Source: Nectonema munidae
Lineage: Eukaryota > Nematomorpha > Nectonematoida > Nectonematidae
NCBI GenBank assembly: GCA_030549495.1
Contig: JAUIRK010000926.1
Coordinates: 656,001-720,000 of the forward strand
DNA length: 64,000 bases
Reading direction: 5' to 3'
Shown here: piece after piece, positions 1-10,800 of the stretch
Layout of the letters: each line of letters opens with the position of its first letter
Numbering within the stretch: the first letter of the stretch is position 1
Made by a program: the position numbers and the translations under genes
Notes under the pieces: model-generated
Seen by the model: only the letters and a program-made list of their open reading frames with translations
Told to the model about the DNA's origin: nothing
The model's database searches: none

Positions 1-717
1 GGTCTAGGACAGAAACTTTTCTCAAAGTACTTGATAGTAACGAATACCATCACCGGCGGAATTCTATTGGCTGCTGGAGATTACATTCAACAGCGAATCG
101 AATGCGTGAATAAGGCAACAGCAGCAGCAGCATCGGCTTCCCATGGAAAACAGAACACTCTTGAAAGCCACGACTACTGCGCTTTTCTCTTGGACAAACC
201 CCGGCTACTACGAATGACGATCATCGGTTTTTGTCTGGGAAATTTGAGTCACTTTTGGTATGGCTTACTGGATAGGAAGATCAGTGGCAGAAATGGCTCA
301 GCTCTTTTCCGCAAGGTCTTTTTCGATCAAGCGATCGGTTCTCCCATTTTCAGTCTCGTCTTTTTCATCGGGATCGGCATGCTTGAGTTCAAATCGATAC
401 GTGATTCGTTCACTGAGTGGCGCCTCAAATTCCCCTTTCTCTACCTCATGGACTGTTTGTTTTGGCCACCTCTCCAGCTCTTCAACTTCAAGTACCTCCC
501 CGTCAAATTTCAAGTCCTTTACGTCAACTTCTTCACAATCATATGGGACACGTTTTTGTCGTATTGCAAGCATTCTTACCAAGTAGAAACGTCAAAGCCC
601 AAGTCCCAAGTTAAATCATCATGTGAAAATGTGGATAGCATTCCTTTGTTGACTCCCGACTCTGACGACATTATCTCTCCTGATTTTTCCGGTGAAAAGC
701 TGGAAAATGAGTTGTGA
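1..717 (+). CDS. MPV17L2: Mpv17-like protein 2 (MPV17/PMP22 family), 3' part, 5'-partial
   Basis: The frame is open from base 1 and stops at TGA 715-717, giving 238 codons; the real start lies left of the window, and the TTG at 31 is only an internal Leu codon. The N-terminal segment reading LIVTNTITGGILLAAGD matches the MPV17L2 signature (human LLVTNTLGCGALMAAGD, from memory). Further family motifs are a W-P-P-L-Q-x-F-N-F-K-Y-L-P block near residues 153-165 and IIWDTFLSYCK near residues 183-193. Four or five hydrophobic segments are visible, as expected for this integral membrane family. Human MPV17L2 is an inner mitochondrial membrane protein linked to mitoribosome assembly (established for the human protein, inferred here). 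A short Ala run from a CAG/GCA repeat at about 115-135 sits in the loop after the first membrane segment, and the C-terminal tail of about 40 residues is polar and unlike the vertebrate protein. Codons are less AT-biased than the flanks, supporting a living gene. Confidence 0.9.
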   Translation, partial: GLGQKLFSKYLIVTNTITGGILLAAGDYIQQRIECVNKATAAAASASHGKQNTLESHDYCAFLLDKPRLLRMTIIGFCLGNLSHFWYGLLDRKISGRNGSALFRKVFFDQAIGSPIFSLVFFIGIGMLEFKSIRDSFTEWRLKFPFLYLMDCLFWPPLQLFNFKYLPVKFQVLYVNFFTIIWDTFLSYCKHSYQVETSKPKSQVKSSCENVDSIPLLTPDSDDIISPDFSGEKLENEL

Positions 718-941
718 AAAGTGGTTATCACACATTTCAGATTTCCTTATTTCGTAGCGATCAAATCCGCACGCACACTCAAAAAATAACACTTGATTTG
801 GCTCCGATTACTTGAAATGACTTTTCACAAGTTTTTGATTTTTCTTACTTTGAGCGTGTTATTTTAATTTGTTTTGTTATTTACAAAAAATTACTTCAAG
901 AAATGCGTCAATTTTTACTACAATGTATTATATACATATTT

Positions 942-947
942 AATAAA
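942..947 (+). promoter_or_regulatory. Poly(A) signal AATAAA of the MPV17L2 gene
   Basis: The first canonical AATAAA downstream of the stop codon, about 225 bases into a short AT-rich 3' UTR. Confidence 0.6.
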
Positions 948-1161
948 GTGAAACACGCTGATAAAGTATTTAAATGCTTCAAGGTTCACCCACTTTGGGT
1001 ACCACATGGGTGTACCCAAAATTTCACTGATGGAAATTTCCGCCAACAAAGTTTCACTCACTTATAGCGCAAAATCCACCCAATCCAAAAATATTGATTC
1101 ATGCAAATTGCCACTCATAGAATTTCTACCCATAAATAAAAAGCTCAAAACAAAACTCACT

Positions 1162-1296
1162 TTAACCGGTTATCGACCACAGTCCACATATGTCGACTTT
1201 TAAAAATTAAATCGTCTGCTTTTATTAATGCTTTTTAATACAAATCTTCTGTTTTACATTAGATATCGTCTGATTATTCTGGTCGTTAATGGGTTA
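1162..1296. mobile_element. MITE, family T1 (TTAACCGGTTATCGACCA)
   Basis: 135-bp element with imperfect terminal inverted repeats: it starts TTAACCGGTTATCGACCA and ends TGGTCGTTAATGGGTTAA. Near the left end it carries a form of the ACATATGTCGAC palindrome, then the internal words ATCGTCTGC and CTTCTG. Related copies are at 5613, 5834, 8116, 32316, 39782 and 48044. There is no coding capacity. Confidence 0.75.
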
Positions 1297-1768
1297 ATTA
1301 GGGTATTTGCAACGCTTTTTAAAAACTCCATGATATCTCTACGATAATTTTCTACAAGGGAGGGGGCTTTCATTTGCTGGCTCTCATCTCCTCTTCGGAT
1401 ATGCAATAATTCATTTATTCTTCATTATATCTTCTGTAACAGTTTTTATTTCATTATACTCTTTTTAATAAATTTGTAGCTCTACAAATGAGCCATTTAG
1501 TGATTCGCTAAAATCCTTTATCGTTCAGCAAAAATTCTTGCCGTCAACATTATGTCCTCTTCAAAGGGAACAGTTGTTAATTTAGTTGATTAGTTAGTAA
1601 CAAATGCACACATGTATTACTCACACAGAAGCAAGAATACATTCAAAAATTAATTTCTCGCAATGTGGATGAAAATTTTATGAGTGAACAATTTTATCAA
1701 TAAATTTTTCGGATACAGTTTTCTTGGTGAAGTGAGGATAATTTTCAAGAATTTTCGTGTGTTTAGAT
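1297..1768. other. Intergenic, no gene seen
   Basis: AT-rich spacer between two MITEs. No open frame with coding character and no recognisable repeat. Confidence 0.5.
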
Positions 1769-2219
1769 CAGTGGTTCCCAACCGGGGGGTCCATGGAAGA
1801 ATTTCAAGGGGTCCATGGAAATTCTACTTCAAACTACTTATGCTGAATCTCCTTTTATATACTTCTATTTTCCAAATCAATATAAATATATATATTTAGA
1901 GCTTTTTTAAATAAATATTTTCTTCCCTTTTTTAAAGTTTCATATTTTGGATCTTTATATATCCTTTTTATTAGTTACAATATTTTTGAAAAATTTATAT
2001 TTTAATTGGAAAAAAATTTTATTCACATTTTATGTCAGGCTTTACGCTCTCTCTGATTTCATATGAATAAGCATACGATTTAATCAGATGACTACAATCA
2101 TTTTTTGCATAAAAATCTTTGATTCATTTTGTTGGCTCAAACTATTCAGTTGTAGGGGTCCACAGGTAAAAAAGTGACTGGAAAAGGGGGAACGGGATAA
2201 AAAAGGTTGGGAACCACTG
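1769..2219. mobile_element. hAT-type MITE (CAGTGGTTCCCAACC)
   Basis: Starts CAGTGGTTCCCAACCGG and ends GGTTGGGAACCACTG, the classic hAT-type terminal inverted repeat. The flanking 8-mers GTTTAGAT (1761-1768) and GTCTAGAT (2220-2227) match at 7 of 8 positions, as expected for an aged 8-bp target duplication. The interior is non-coding. The GGGGTCCATGG-like motifs near both ends are typical of this hAT group. Confidence 0.85.
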
Positions 2220-2227
2220 GTCTAGAT

Positions 2228-3005
2228 CAACCAAGAAGGATCGTAATCGTTTCTGCATAAAGGTTTTGGTGCATGAAGTAGAAGTTGGAATGTACACACT
2301 TCCTGAATAATTTCAGACGATACCGATTATTTATATTTTTTAAATTTTTTATGAATAAAAATTAAAAAATGTATTACTGCTTAAAAGATTGCATACTTGA
2401 AACAAATTTCCATCTAAAATATCAAAAATGCATTCACAAGTCGGAAGCGAAGAGTTGGCCTTAAATTTATTAAGTTTTTAAGTGTTTCGGTTTTTTTTAA
2501 ATAATAATAGTAGTCGGAGTCAGATTTTTGTAGGTGCAAATCCTTTATTTTCCCTCCTACTCCCCAGTCTTGATAATAATAATAATAAAAAGAAACAGAC
2601 AAAACACTCACAATTTGAAAGAATGATGATTGATACGAACATACTCTTTTATTTTATATTTAAAATGGGAGATGATGGAAAATATGGATTTCATTCAAAA
2701 TCTGTAAATTAAGCATCCTTACCCAAGATTCTTCTATCAATCTTAGATATAAGCCATGTTATAAAGTTTGCAAAATTTATTTTTAAGGTTTTCCAATAGG
2801 AGTTTTCCCTCGAGAAAGCGTGCGTTTAATATAAAGACCAAGAAAATAGAGATGTTTAAAAAATTAGCACCTGTCCTAAAAAAATATCGGGGTACTTTAG
2901 TAAAATTTTATACTTTTGATTGATTTCTGGCACATGAATTTATCAACAGTGTGAGTAATAAAATTTCTTATAGAAGAAGGAAAAAACGTAGTGCAGGAAC
3001 GAATG
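2228..3005. other. Intergenic, no gene seen
   Basis: AT-rich sequence with a short AAT microsatellite near 2574-2588; nothing else supportable. Confidence 0.5.
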
Positions 3006-3242
3006 AGGCATGTCAAACTCGGAGTCCCATGAGGGCCAAAGGAGTGAGTTTGTGTTCTCATGAGGGCCATGAGAACCCTGAGTGATCACCATGAGGTGAT
3101 AAGTGAAAATCAGTCAACCTAGTTCTCTGAGAAGTCTAAATCTACACTTATACATAAAATTATAATTAATAATACTGTAATCTGTGTGGGCCGCAAATCT
3201 GCTTGTAATGGGGCGCCCGCGGGCCGCATGTTTGACATGGCT
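3006..3242. mobile_element. hAT-like MITE (GGCATGTCAAAC ... GTTTGACATGGC)
   Basis: Short inverted ends GGCATGTCAAAC and GTTTGACATGGC enclose a GC-richer core with GAGGGCC and GGGCCGC words, the pattern of the widespread hAT relics ending in GTTTGACATG. No clear target duplication was found and the exact ends are uncertain. Confidence 0.6.
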
Positions 3243-3883
3243 TAATAAAATCAATATGTTTGCTTAAAATTGATTTTTTTCCTGAAATGAAAAAGAAAGG
3301 CTGAATCCTTTCGTAATACTTTTTTTCACGATTACATATAAAATATAAATACATCTAACTTGTCAATCAATACTCTGAAAGCCTGTCAAAATATCATGAT
3401 AAGAATATGAATATCACGGGAGGATTTATTGAATGGTAAGGATCGTGATTTTTTTAATGTATCGGAATCTTATCGTAAAAATTTACAATCTCTTCCGATT
3501 TTTTTCAAACATTATATACCCTTTACTCTGAATTATACTTCGAATGTAAATTTTAACTTTGAATTAGTATGCTTAAAATTTTGTTTGGAAATGAAAAATC
3601 AGTTATATTAAATTTTTAAATATTTATTTTAATTATCCTGGATGTTCTACTCTTTTTCTTTAGCTTCACTTATAATGGGAAATATATTTTTTTTACCAGC
3701 TTTTTTCATTTACGTCCACTCAACTGCCAACATTTAGATCGTCAAATCCAAAACAAAATGAGCTTACGTTAGATTTGTATTGGCTGAACTGAAAATTTCT
3801 TATTTCAAATTTAATTTTAAAACTTCTAAAATGTGTAACACTTGCCTCTGACAAATTTACTTATACTATTGAATGGGGGTCTG
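3243..3883. other. Intergenic, no gene seen
   Basis: AT-rich, with only short non-coding open frames. No repeat recognised. Confidence 0.5.
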
Positions 3884-4022
3884 GTTAACTCGTACCAAAA
3901 CCAACTTGCACCAAATCACTCTTTACCAACTAGCCTCAATTTTTTAAAATTAATTACTTCGTTTTTCGTTAATTAATTAATTAGTTTGAGCTGAGGGAGA
4001 GTTCGTTTTGGTACGAGTTGAC
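3884..4022. mobile_element. Small palindromic MITE (GTTAACTCGTACCAAAAC)
   Basis: GTTAACTCGTACCAAAAC at the left end is matched in inverse by GTTTTGGTACGAGTTGAC at the right end, 139 bp in total with an AT-rich middle. Superfamily not assigned. Confidence 0.65.
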
Positions 4023-4026
4023 TCTA

Positions 4027-4629
4027 ATGTCTAAACCATTGAATTTCAAAGCTGAAAGTAAATTTTCTGAATCAAGAAGATTCGATATAGGTTTTTTTTT
4101 GTGCAATCGGAAGCGTACACAAATTGGGATAGTGAGTGCTGTGACCAGGGTAAGTAGTGTATATGCAGCCTCTTTTATCCTGAAGGAGTTTTCACTTTTG
4201 TCAAAGCTCTGCGTCAACTCTTGGACAACGTTGTTCAAGTCAAAATCTATGCAGTGTGAGAGAGCTTTGCTGCGTGCTATGATATTGCACCATTTTTATC
4301 ATGGATATTTGAATACCTCTCTCCATCCACCTGACACTAATGAATTCACATCTCTTCTTTCCCTTCTCATCCCCTCAATGAGGAGACGGCATTTGAATGT
4401 GAAGCATGTGATGCCAGTAAATTTTAATAATACACAACTTCACCCACGGCTATGCGCTCTTCTTGCCAAACTTTCAACAGCCCTTTTATATCTTTCTCAA
4501 ATCGAAAATTGTTGGTTGTTTGTGTTCAACTTTTCAAATTGTGAAGTATTGGAAGCAAAGTTTTTCACTTGCCATATTTTTCATGATATCGCTCAAGACT
4601 TAGAAGCGCCAAGTTTCAGCCATTATTAA
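4027..4629 (+). CDS. Unrecognised open frame, 200 codons; possibly antisense to a decayed gene
   Basis: An uninterrupted frame from ATG 4027 to TAA 4627-4629 within roughly 600 bases that are clearly GC-richer than the flanks. That length is unexpected by chance in DNA this AT-rich. I recognise no domain: there are short hydrophobic stretches but no signal peptide or zinc ligands in a known spacing. The minus strand of the same block also looks protein-like in pieces, for example a stretch ending VVQELTQSFDKSENSF (about 4238-4190), but is not continuously open. The block may therefore be a degraded minus-strand gene with a plus-strand shadow, or a captured gene fragment. It abuts the MITE at 3884-4022. 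Confidence 0.3.
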   Translation: MSKPLNFKAESKFSESRRFDIGFFLCNRKRTQIGIVSAVTRVSSVYAASFILKEFSLLSKLCVNSWTTLFKSKSMQCERALLRAMILHHFYHGYLNTSLHPPDTNEFTSLLSLLIPSMRRRHLNVKHVMPVNFNNTQLHPRLCALLAKLSTALLYLSQIENCWLFVFNFSNCEVLEAKFFTCHIFHDIAQDLEAPSFSHY

Positions 4630-5612
4630 TTTAGAGCTTACTGAGATGAAATGATAATAATAATATTTTAAATTATTTTCAGGCTCCCTTAACCTAAAAA
4701 GTGGCGAATTTTTGACTAAAAAACGCAAGAATCTGAATAACTAATTTTTGGGCTAGAGAAGAAAACTTATTAATTAATATATAGTATATTGAAATGTAGT
4801 TTTTAAATCCAAAATTCCTAATTCACTGTAAATTAATATAAATTTCATAAAGTCCTTTACTTCTTTTAAGAATAAATATTCTGACATAACTTTTGAATGA
4901 AAAGAGATGTAAAAAAAGGAAATTTTTTTGTATTCCTGAAAGTGGATTCTATTTATCCCATAAGTCATACTTGTAATAAAAGCTGTTCAGTAATTTTTTT
5001 TGAAATTCTGATTTTTCGCAGGAACGCGCACCAAAAATAATATAAATCAACATCATTGGTTTTCGTCTCTTCTCTACTATTCTGCTACATATTTCTCTTT
5101 GTTCTTCGTTTCTTATGTCTTACCGTTGGAACCTTTTGAATTGTCATATAACAATATGTTTGCAAATTAAATTTCAAATGCAATATTTACCTAAACACGA
5201 TTTTTGCATATTTTTACTTATTTGAATTTACAGTCTTACAGCACCATTCCCTATTTGATCATTGAATCTAGGCCTTCCTGATCTATGGTTCGCGAAATTG
5301 AGGGGGGGGGGTCGAAAAGACGATTTCACAGGGCACTTAGGTGATTGACCTATTTTTTTGACATACTATATTTTGGTATTGATAATAATTAGCAACACAT
5401 TATAACTTCATGGGAAAAAAGTTGGTTTAACTAAATATAACCATATTTAAACAAATTTTATTGATTTTTACTCTTTCAGAAACAAATCCATCCATTTTTG
5501 AATATATTTTTTTTTAATTTATAATTTAAATCATGTTTTGAATTTTTTATTAAAAGTTAAAAAATGTAACATACATTAATTAGGGTTAAAATATTTTAGT
5601 TCCTAATTAGCC
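4630..5612. other. Intergenic, no gene seen
   Basis: AT-rich spacer with a short poly-G run near 5290. Nothing else supportable. Confidence 0.5.
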
Positions 5613-5715
5613 TTAACCGGTTATCGACCACAGTCGACATATGTCGACTTTACAAAAATGTGAATCGTCTGCGTTTATTAATGCTTTTTAATACAAATCT
5701 TCTGCTCTACATTAG
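5613..5715. mobile_element. MITE family T1, truncated copy
   Basis: Starts TTAACCGGTTATCGACCA and carries the palindrome GTCGACATATGTCGAC, CGTCTGCGTTTATTAATGC and CTTCTGC in the family order. It stops before the right inverted repeat. Confidence 0.75.
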
Positions 5716-5833
5716 TTTTCTTAAATTTAAATTTTCTCCTTTTTGATTTACAATTAAAAAGAAGGAACTTAAAGCGAAAAAGACGAGTTTTTTTTATTTA
5801 AAAAGGACAAATGCAAAGAAAAAAGGGACGAAC

Positions 5834-5960
5834 TCAACCGGTTATCGACCACAGTTGACTTTACAGGAAAGTGAATCGTCTGCGTTTATTAATGCTTTTA
5901 AATACAAATCTTCTGCTTTATACTAGATATCGTCTGATTATTCTGGTCGTTAACGGGTTA
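5834..5960. mobile_element. MITE family T1, near-complete copy
   Basis: Starts TCAACCGGTTATCGACCA and ends TGGTCGTTAACGGGTTA. The interior matches the 1162 copy, with the palindromic block shortened. It lies only about 120 bp from the truncated copy at 5613. Confidence 0.75.
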
Positions 5961-6846
5961 TTAAATGAGAAATAAATCAATAAAGGTTTGGTAGGTTTTA
6001 CCTTATTTATAAGAAACTTAAAAATATCACGAAATTATTAGAAAATGCTTGAAAAGAGTAAAGTTTGAAACATTTTTTGAAATATTTGGGAATTTCTTTT
6101 TTTTAAAATTGCAATGAAAAATAAGGGAGTTCTTGTGCGGAAGTTCCATTAAACAAAAAAAAGATATTTTAAATTTTCCATTCAACTTTATAAATGTACC
6201 ACTTATCAGATTAATTTACTCTGAAACCTGTTTTTTAAATTCAATCAAATCCTGTTTTATACGAAGCCCTAAAACTACATACTGAGCATTGATCATAATT
6301 TGCATGACCATATTTAATACAAGACAAAATTTCATCTTCGGAAAAAATAAATAGATTTCGAAGGATAGTGGTGATCCAAGGAATATTCGATCATTTTGAC
6401 ACACATTTTTAAAATTCCCTACAATAATATCAAATTGAAATTATTCGAGTTTTTAGATCTAATCTATATTATTTTTTGAAAAGCTAGATATAAAAAAATT
6501 TAAAGGTAAAAATGTTAGGTATATATTTTGAAATAAGTGTGGGCTATAAATTTTATTTTCAATTTTATTAGAGTATTTCATTTTCAAAGTTTACACAAAT
6601 GTATTTTTAGTCAATTTGCTATTTACAATGTATTGATCTTTCAAGTTTTTATATAAGTAACCGCCAGCCTTGTCAAAAGTTAGATTTTTAACTTTTTCTT
6701 TAGTTTTTAGAATCTCAAATAATTTTTTGACAGTTGGAGTATATAAATTAGAATTATCCTAAACTTTTTTTCAGAAATTCTGTGCAACTATACATCAGAG
6801 TATTTTATATCTTTTAACTTATTTATGGCGCCATTTTTTATTGGCA
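5961..6846. other. Intergenic, no gene seen
   Basis: AT-rich sequence without coding signal or recognised repeat. Confidence 0.5.
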
Positions 6847-6958
6847 TACCCATTTACGCCCAATGTTCCCAAAGGGAACGCAGACGAATTCCTACTTTAA
6901 ATGGAATTTAATAGGAATTACTAAAGTCGTCTGCTTTGCTTGGTCCTAAATGGGTTAA
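6847..6958. mobile_element. MITE, family T2 (ACCCATTTACG ... CTAAATGGGTTAA)
   Basis: Inverted ends ACCCATTTACG and CTAAATGGGT. The left arm includes a GTTCCC...GGGAAC mini-palindrome and the right end contains CGTCTGCTTTGCTTGGTC, shared with the 14153 copy. It is related at its ends to family T1. Confidence 0.65.
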
Positions 6959-7522
6959 GATAAAAACTAAACGGAAAACTATGTTTATATTTCAGCAAAT
7001 CACGCATCAGCATAGATGATGATGATCCAGTAAGATACTGAAAACTAAAGCAATCCATCTTTCCACAGCTAGCTAAACTCGCCCGTAAATATCTACAAAT
7101 AGGTTTTCTTACTAATCATAATCAGAATTAAAATTTTAGAAATGAAAAAATCAGAATCAGAACGAAAGTTGTAATTAAAAAAATTCGGGGATTTAAAATC
7201 AGAATGAAGAATCGGATCCAAATCTGCCCGGAACTTTACAAAGAATCAATACAACGACCACAGCGAAAAGATATGTTAATTTTTTTATAAAATTCATAAA
7301 ATTTGATATATAGATCGAATTTATATATCCAAAAAGGGTACAAACGTTCGCAATTTTAATTTAACCTTTATTGCCTTTGAACAAGTATGTAATTTTTCTG
7401 AAAATTTTTATTTAGTAGAAAATTTTTTTACCACAATTAATCTTTCCAGCATGCACGAAAATGACTTGTACAAGACTTAATCAAGAGCTTTGATTAAAAA
7501 AGTAGCCAATTAAAAAGTTTCC
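6959..7522. other. 3' flank of the Ig gene; part of a dispersed repeat
   Basis: Positions about 7068-7240 carry CTAAACTCGCCCGTAAATATCTAC and runs of CAGAATCAGAA. An inverted, diverged copy of the same arrangement lies at about 62445-62640, so this is a dispersed repeat of unknown class. The rest is AT-rich and featureless. Confidence 0.4.
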
Positions 7523-7528
7523 TTTATT
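7523..7528 (-). promoter_or_regulatory. Candidate poly(A) signal of the Ig-superfamily gene
   Basis: AATAAA on the minus strand about 250 bases after the TGA of the terminal exon, consistent with a short 3' UTR. Confidence 0.45.
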
Positions 7529-7779
7529 TAAACCTTTTAAAAAAATATTCATTCGAAATAAAATGCAAAGAGTAGCTTGTATATGAAAAACTACACATGC
7601 TTGAACTTTGTATGATGGTACACGCATTCTACGAAATCTTGATCTCTGAAAGGCATTTTTGGTGAAGCAGAAACAATTCCGCCATCTTCTCCTCTTTCGC
7701 AAAACCACAAAATAACAGCACTCGATTCGTTTGAAGAGCAAAATATTTAATAAAATCATGACTTCCTTCTTTTGGAGAA

Positions 7780-7862
7780 TCATAAGAATGAGTAGAACAA
7801 AATGGCTAGCAAAAATGCAGTGATTGTCTGTTGCGCCATCATCTTATTCCTTGAAGTTGAGC
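7780..7862 (-). CDS. Ig gene terminal exon (GPI-anchor signal)
   Basis: Acceptor CCTTTTTTGTATTTAG. Encodes STSRNKMMAQQ followed by TITAFLLAILFYSFL and TGA (7782-7780). A small-residue region, a short polar spacer and about 15 hydrophobic residues ending at the stop form a textbook GPI-attachment signal; a cytoplasmic tail is absent. Confidence 0.88.
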
Positions 7863-10800
7863 CTAAATACAAAAAAGGAATAAGAAGAGGTGTTGACTTT
7901 GAAAATGTAAAGATACAACCATTTTTTCATCCAATCAAAACCACATAGCTCGAATAAGTTGAATGCCACACAGAGAAAAGGAAATGATAGTACAGTTTGC
8001 TAGTATACAAGCAATAATAAAATATTTGGGATAGTTAAAAAATTTAGGAGCATTGTACCAAATATAGAGATAGCATTAACATACATTCAGAATCCTTAAA
8101 ATAATCTTTCGCTTCTTAACCCGTTAACGACCAGAATAATCAGAAGATATCAAATATAGTCGACATTGGGCTTTAACGGGTTAAATGTAATGAAATATCT
8201 TTAACTTTTTTCATGAAACTTATTTCATGTGGCTTTAGATCGGAGGAATGGCATTACGATAGACATGCACGGCTTCATATTTTTAGGCCCATACCATAAT
8301 ATTTTTTCAAAAGCATTCATATCTGGTGCGTGTTTTTTAGGATATGATTTTTACCGAAATAAACACAAATCTTGTAAAAGCATTCTGAAATCTTGCTTTT
8401 TTATACAAATTAAAAATAATTCAATGAAAATGAAAAATCAAACTTATTTATTTTTCTTTTTCAATATTTCATTCTAAATAGTTAAAAAAATTTATCAACG
8501 AACTTTTTTTTTTTAATTCTCAGGAATCGAAAGTGGTAAAAAATATTTGAAATACATCTCAATTATTTTAATTTGTTCAAAATATTGAGATTTGGAAAAG
8601 TTTCACAAAGATTTCTGTTTATATTTATTTTGTTCCACGCGCATAACGATGTCAAGTATCAGAGAGTTAATTTAAAACAACTGCCCAATTTATGCATGCA
8701 TATGAACTTATTAGAAAAAAAATAAAAATAAATTAATTATTAAAACTTTAAAAATGAACTTTAGCAAGTATATTTCTTTCTTCAATCAATGAATTTCATA
8801 AAACAAGGAATAGATAAGTTATCTGTTTTTTTTATAAAAAATTAAACCAAAAAAATGATAAAAAATAAACAGCAACTAAAAGATCATGATAAAAATATGA
8901 AGGATTTGCTCATAAATATTAGTTTTGTTTTATTTTCATTTTATTAGCTTGCACCAGAATTACGGAATCATCATAAAAATTATGCCAGGATCAAACTAAT
9001 TATTTTGAACATTTTTTGAAATAAATTTTGACCCTTCAAATAAACTGTCTAAAAATCTCGGATCTGATTGTTTGACTAAAATTTAAACATTTTTATCCAT
9101 TTATATTAATTTTTTTATTATTTTCTAATTGTCGTTTTTGCATTCAGGGGAAGAATTTTTTTTGGCTTGTTTGGGGCGGTGGGCGTTTGGTCGGCCCAAA
9201 GCAACCAACCCGAAACTAAGAGGAATATAATATCGAAAATACTAATTTTTGTGGGTTTTAAACGTTTAGTCTTTTTTCTTTCTTTTTCCGAGTGAAAAGG
9301 TCGAGAAAGGCCAAAGGGTTGCGCGGGCGGCCAACAAAAGGGTTTGCAGGGGACAAACCCGAGAAACGCCAAGTAGCGGGCCCCACGGAAAACCGGATCC
9401 TGCGGGTTGGTTGTACCAGGGTGGAGGGCCCAAGATCTTTTGATGGCTCTTCGTATCAAGAATGCGGGTTTAACAAGCACAAGAAAGCAAATGGCCCCTT
9501 CCCCTGTTCCCTCTGTTTTCCCATCCGAAATCGATGAAACCAAGGTTCCTCTTTCAATATCAGGGAGCGTAGGCTATGAAGAACCCTCAAATCCCCTTTC
9601 ATCATCTGACTTATGCTAGTGACTTGTTGGAAGGGCCTGGTTCTTGCATCACCCCAAGAGAAAAATTCTGATTCGGCACAAAAGAACTATAGGACAGGGC
9701 TCGTTTCTTTTCAAAGAGTGCCGTCTTTGTATGCTTTCGCTTCTTACGCGGGGTCTCCATGCCCAGTTGCTCTTTATAGTAGAAATCAAGTCTAAAGTTG
9801 TTTTGCTAGGCAAAGTTTGCTCCTGTACCAATTGGCCATTCTACCAAGATAAGAGGTTGTGGTATCCTTTGCTGAAAAATAAATTACAACATCTAATGGT
9901 GTTTGTGTGGCTTGAAATGGTGATTTTCGCTTGGTCAGCAAAGGGGTACACAAAGTTCCCGCCGTTTGGGGATAGCAGAGCAGAAACCAGCCGGAGAGGG
10001 AGAACGGCCAGAACGGAAGTCCGAGTCGGCACAGCCAACTCTCAATGCCTTTGGTCCCAGGGATAGAATCCTTCCCTCCATTGCACAAAAACGGGCCAGA
10101 AGCGTTTGTTAAGGCGTTGAACAAAGTGGGGATTGCTTCAAGTACTATGCAGGCAATTTCCGGCTTTCCACGAAAAAGCAAAGGTGGCCTTCGATGGACC
10201 CAGATTCGAACCTCTGAGGGATTCTGACTTCACTAATCATATGAACAGGGTTGAGTTAAATGCTTGGGTGTCCTTCACAGATGTAGTGACAAACTTTTGG
10301 GAAACACAAAGCTGATAATTACAAGCAATTGGTCCGTAAGATGCTTACTGCATACGAAAAACAGGGGCAAATGTGAGCATTAAAGTTCTTTCTTGTTTAG
10401 CCACCTCGACAGATTTCCTGGTAATCTGGTGATTACAGGAGGAGCAAGGAGAGAGTTCCATCAAGACATCAAAACAAGGAAGAGAGGTATCAAGGCAAAT
10501 GGGATGAGCACATGATGGCAGACTACTGCTGGAACCTTTTGAGAGACGTCCGAAAGTTGCTCACAAGCGAAAATCGTATAAACGTCAATTTCCTTTTGTG
10601 AATAAAATATTGTTTTGTGTGTTCATTGTAACTAAGAATCTAGTGTATAATAAATGTTTGCATTAAAATTCAGTAAATTTTTAGCAAATTTTTTGTATAT
10701 TCTCGAAATCTATGAAAAGTGTTCAGTTATTATAGGATAAATGAAATGATGTTATATCTAACTTAACTTGTTAGATTGAGATTTTACACTGTCTTTGTGG

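Noticed and set aside
7481-7783. 100-codon minus-strand frame downstream of the Ig terminal exon
   Set aside because: It overlaps the 3' UTR just after the stop of the terminal exon in a different frame and has no domain features.
10190-10225. tRNA-like GGTTCGAATCTGGG on the minus strand
   Set aside because: The T-stem does not pair and no cloverleaf can be drawn; the bases belong to the decayed protein gene.
9200-10610. Organellar or bacterial contamination as the source of the GC-rich block
   Set aside because: Collinear words of an arthropod protein family explain it better; no mitochondrial, plastid or bacterial gene is recognisable.
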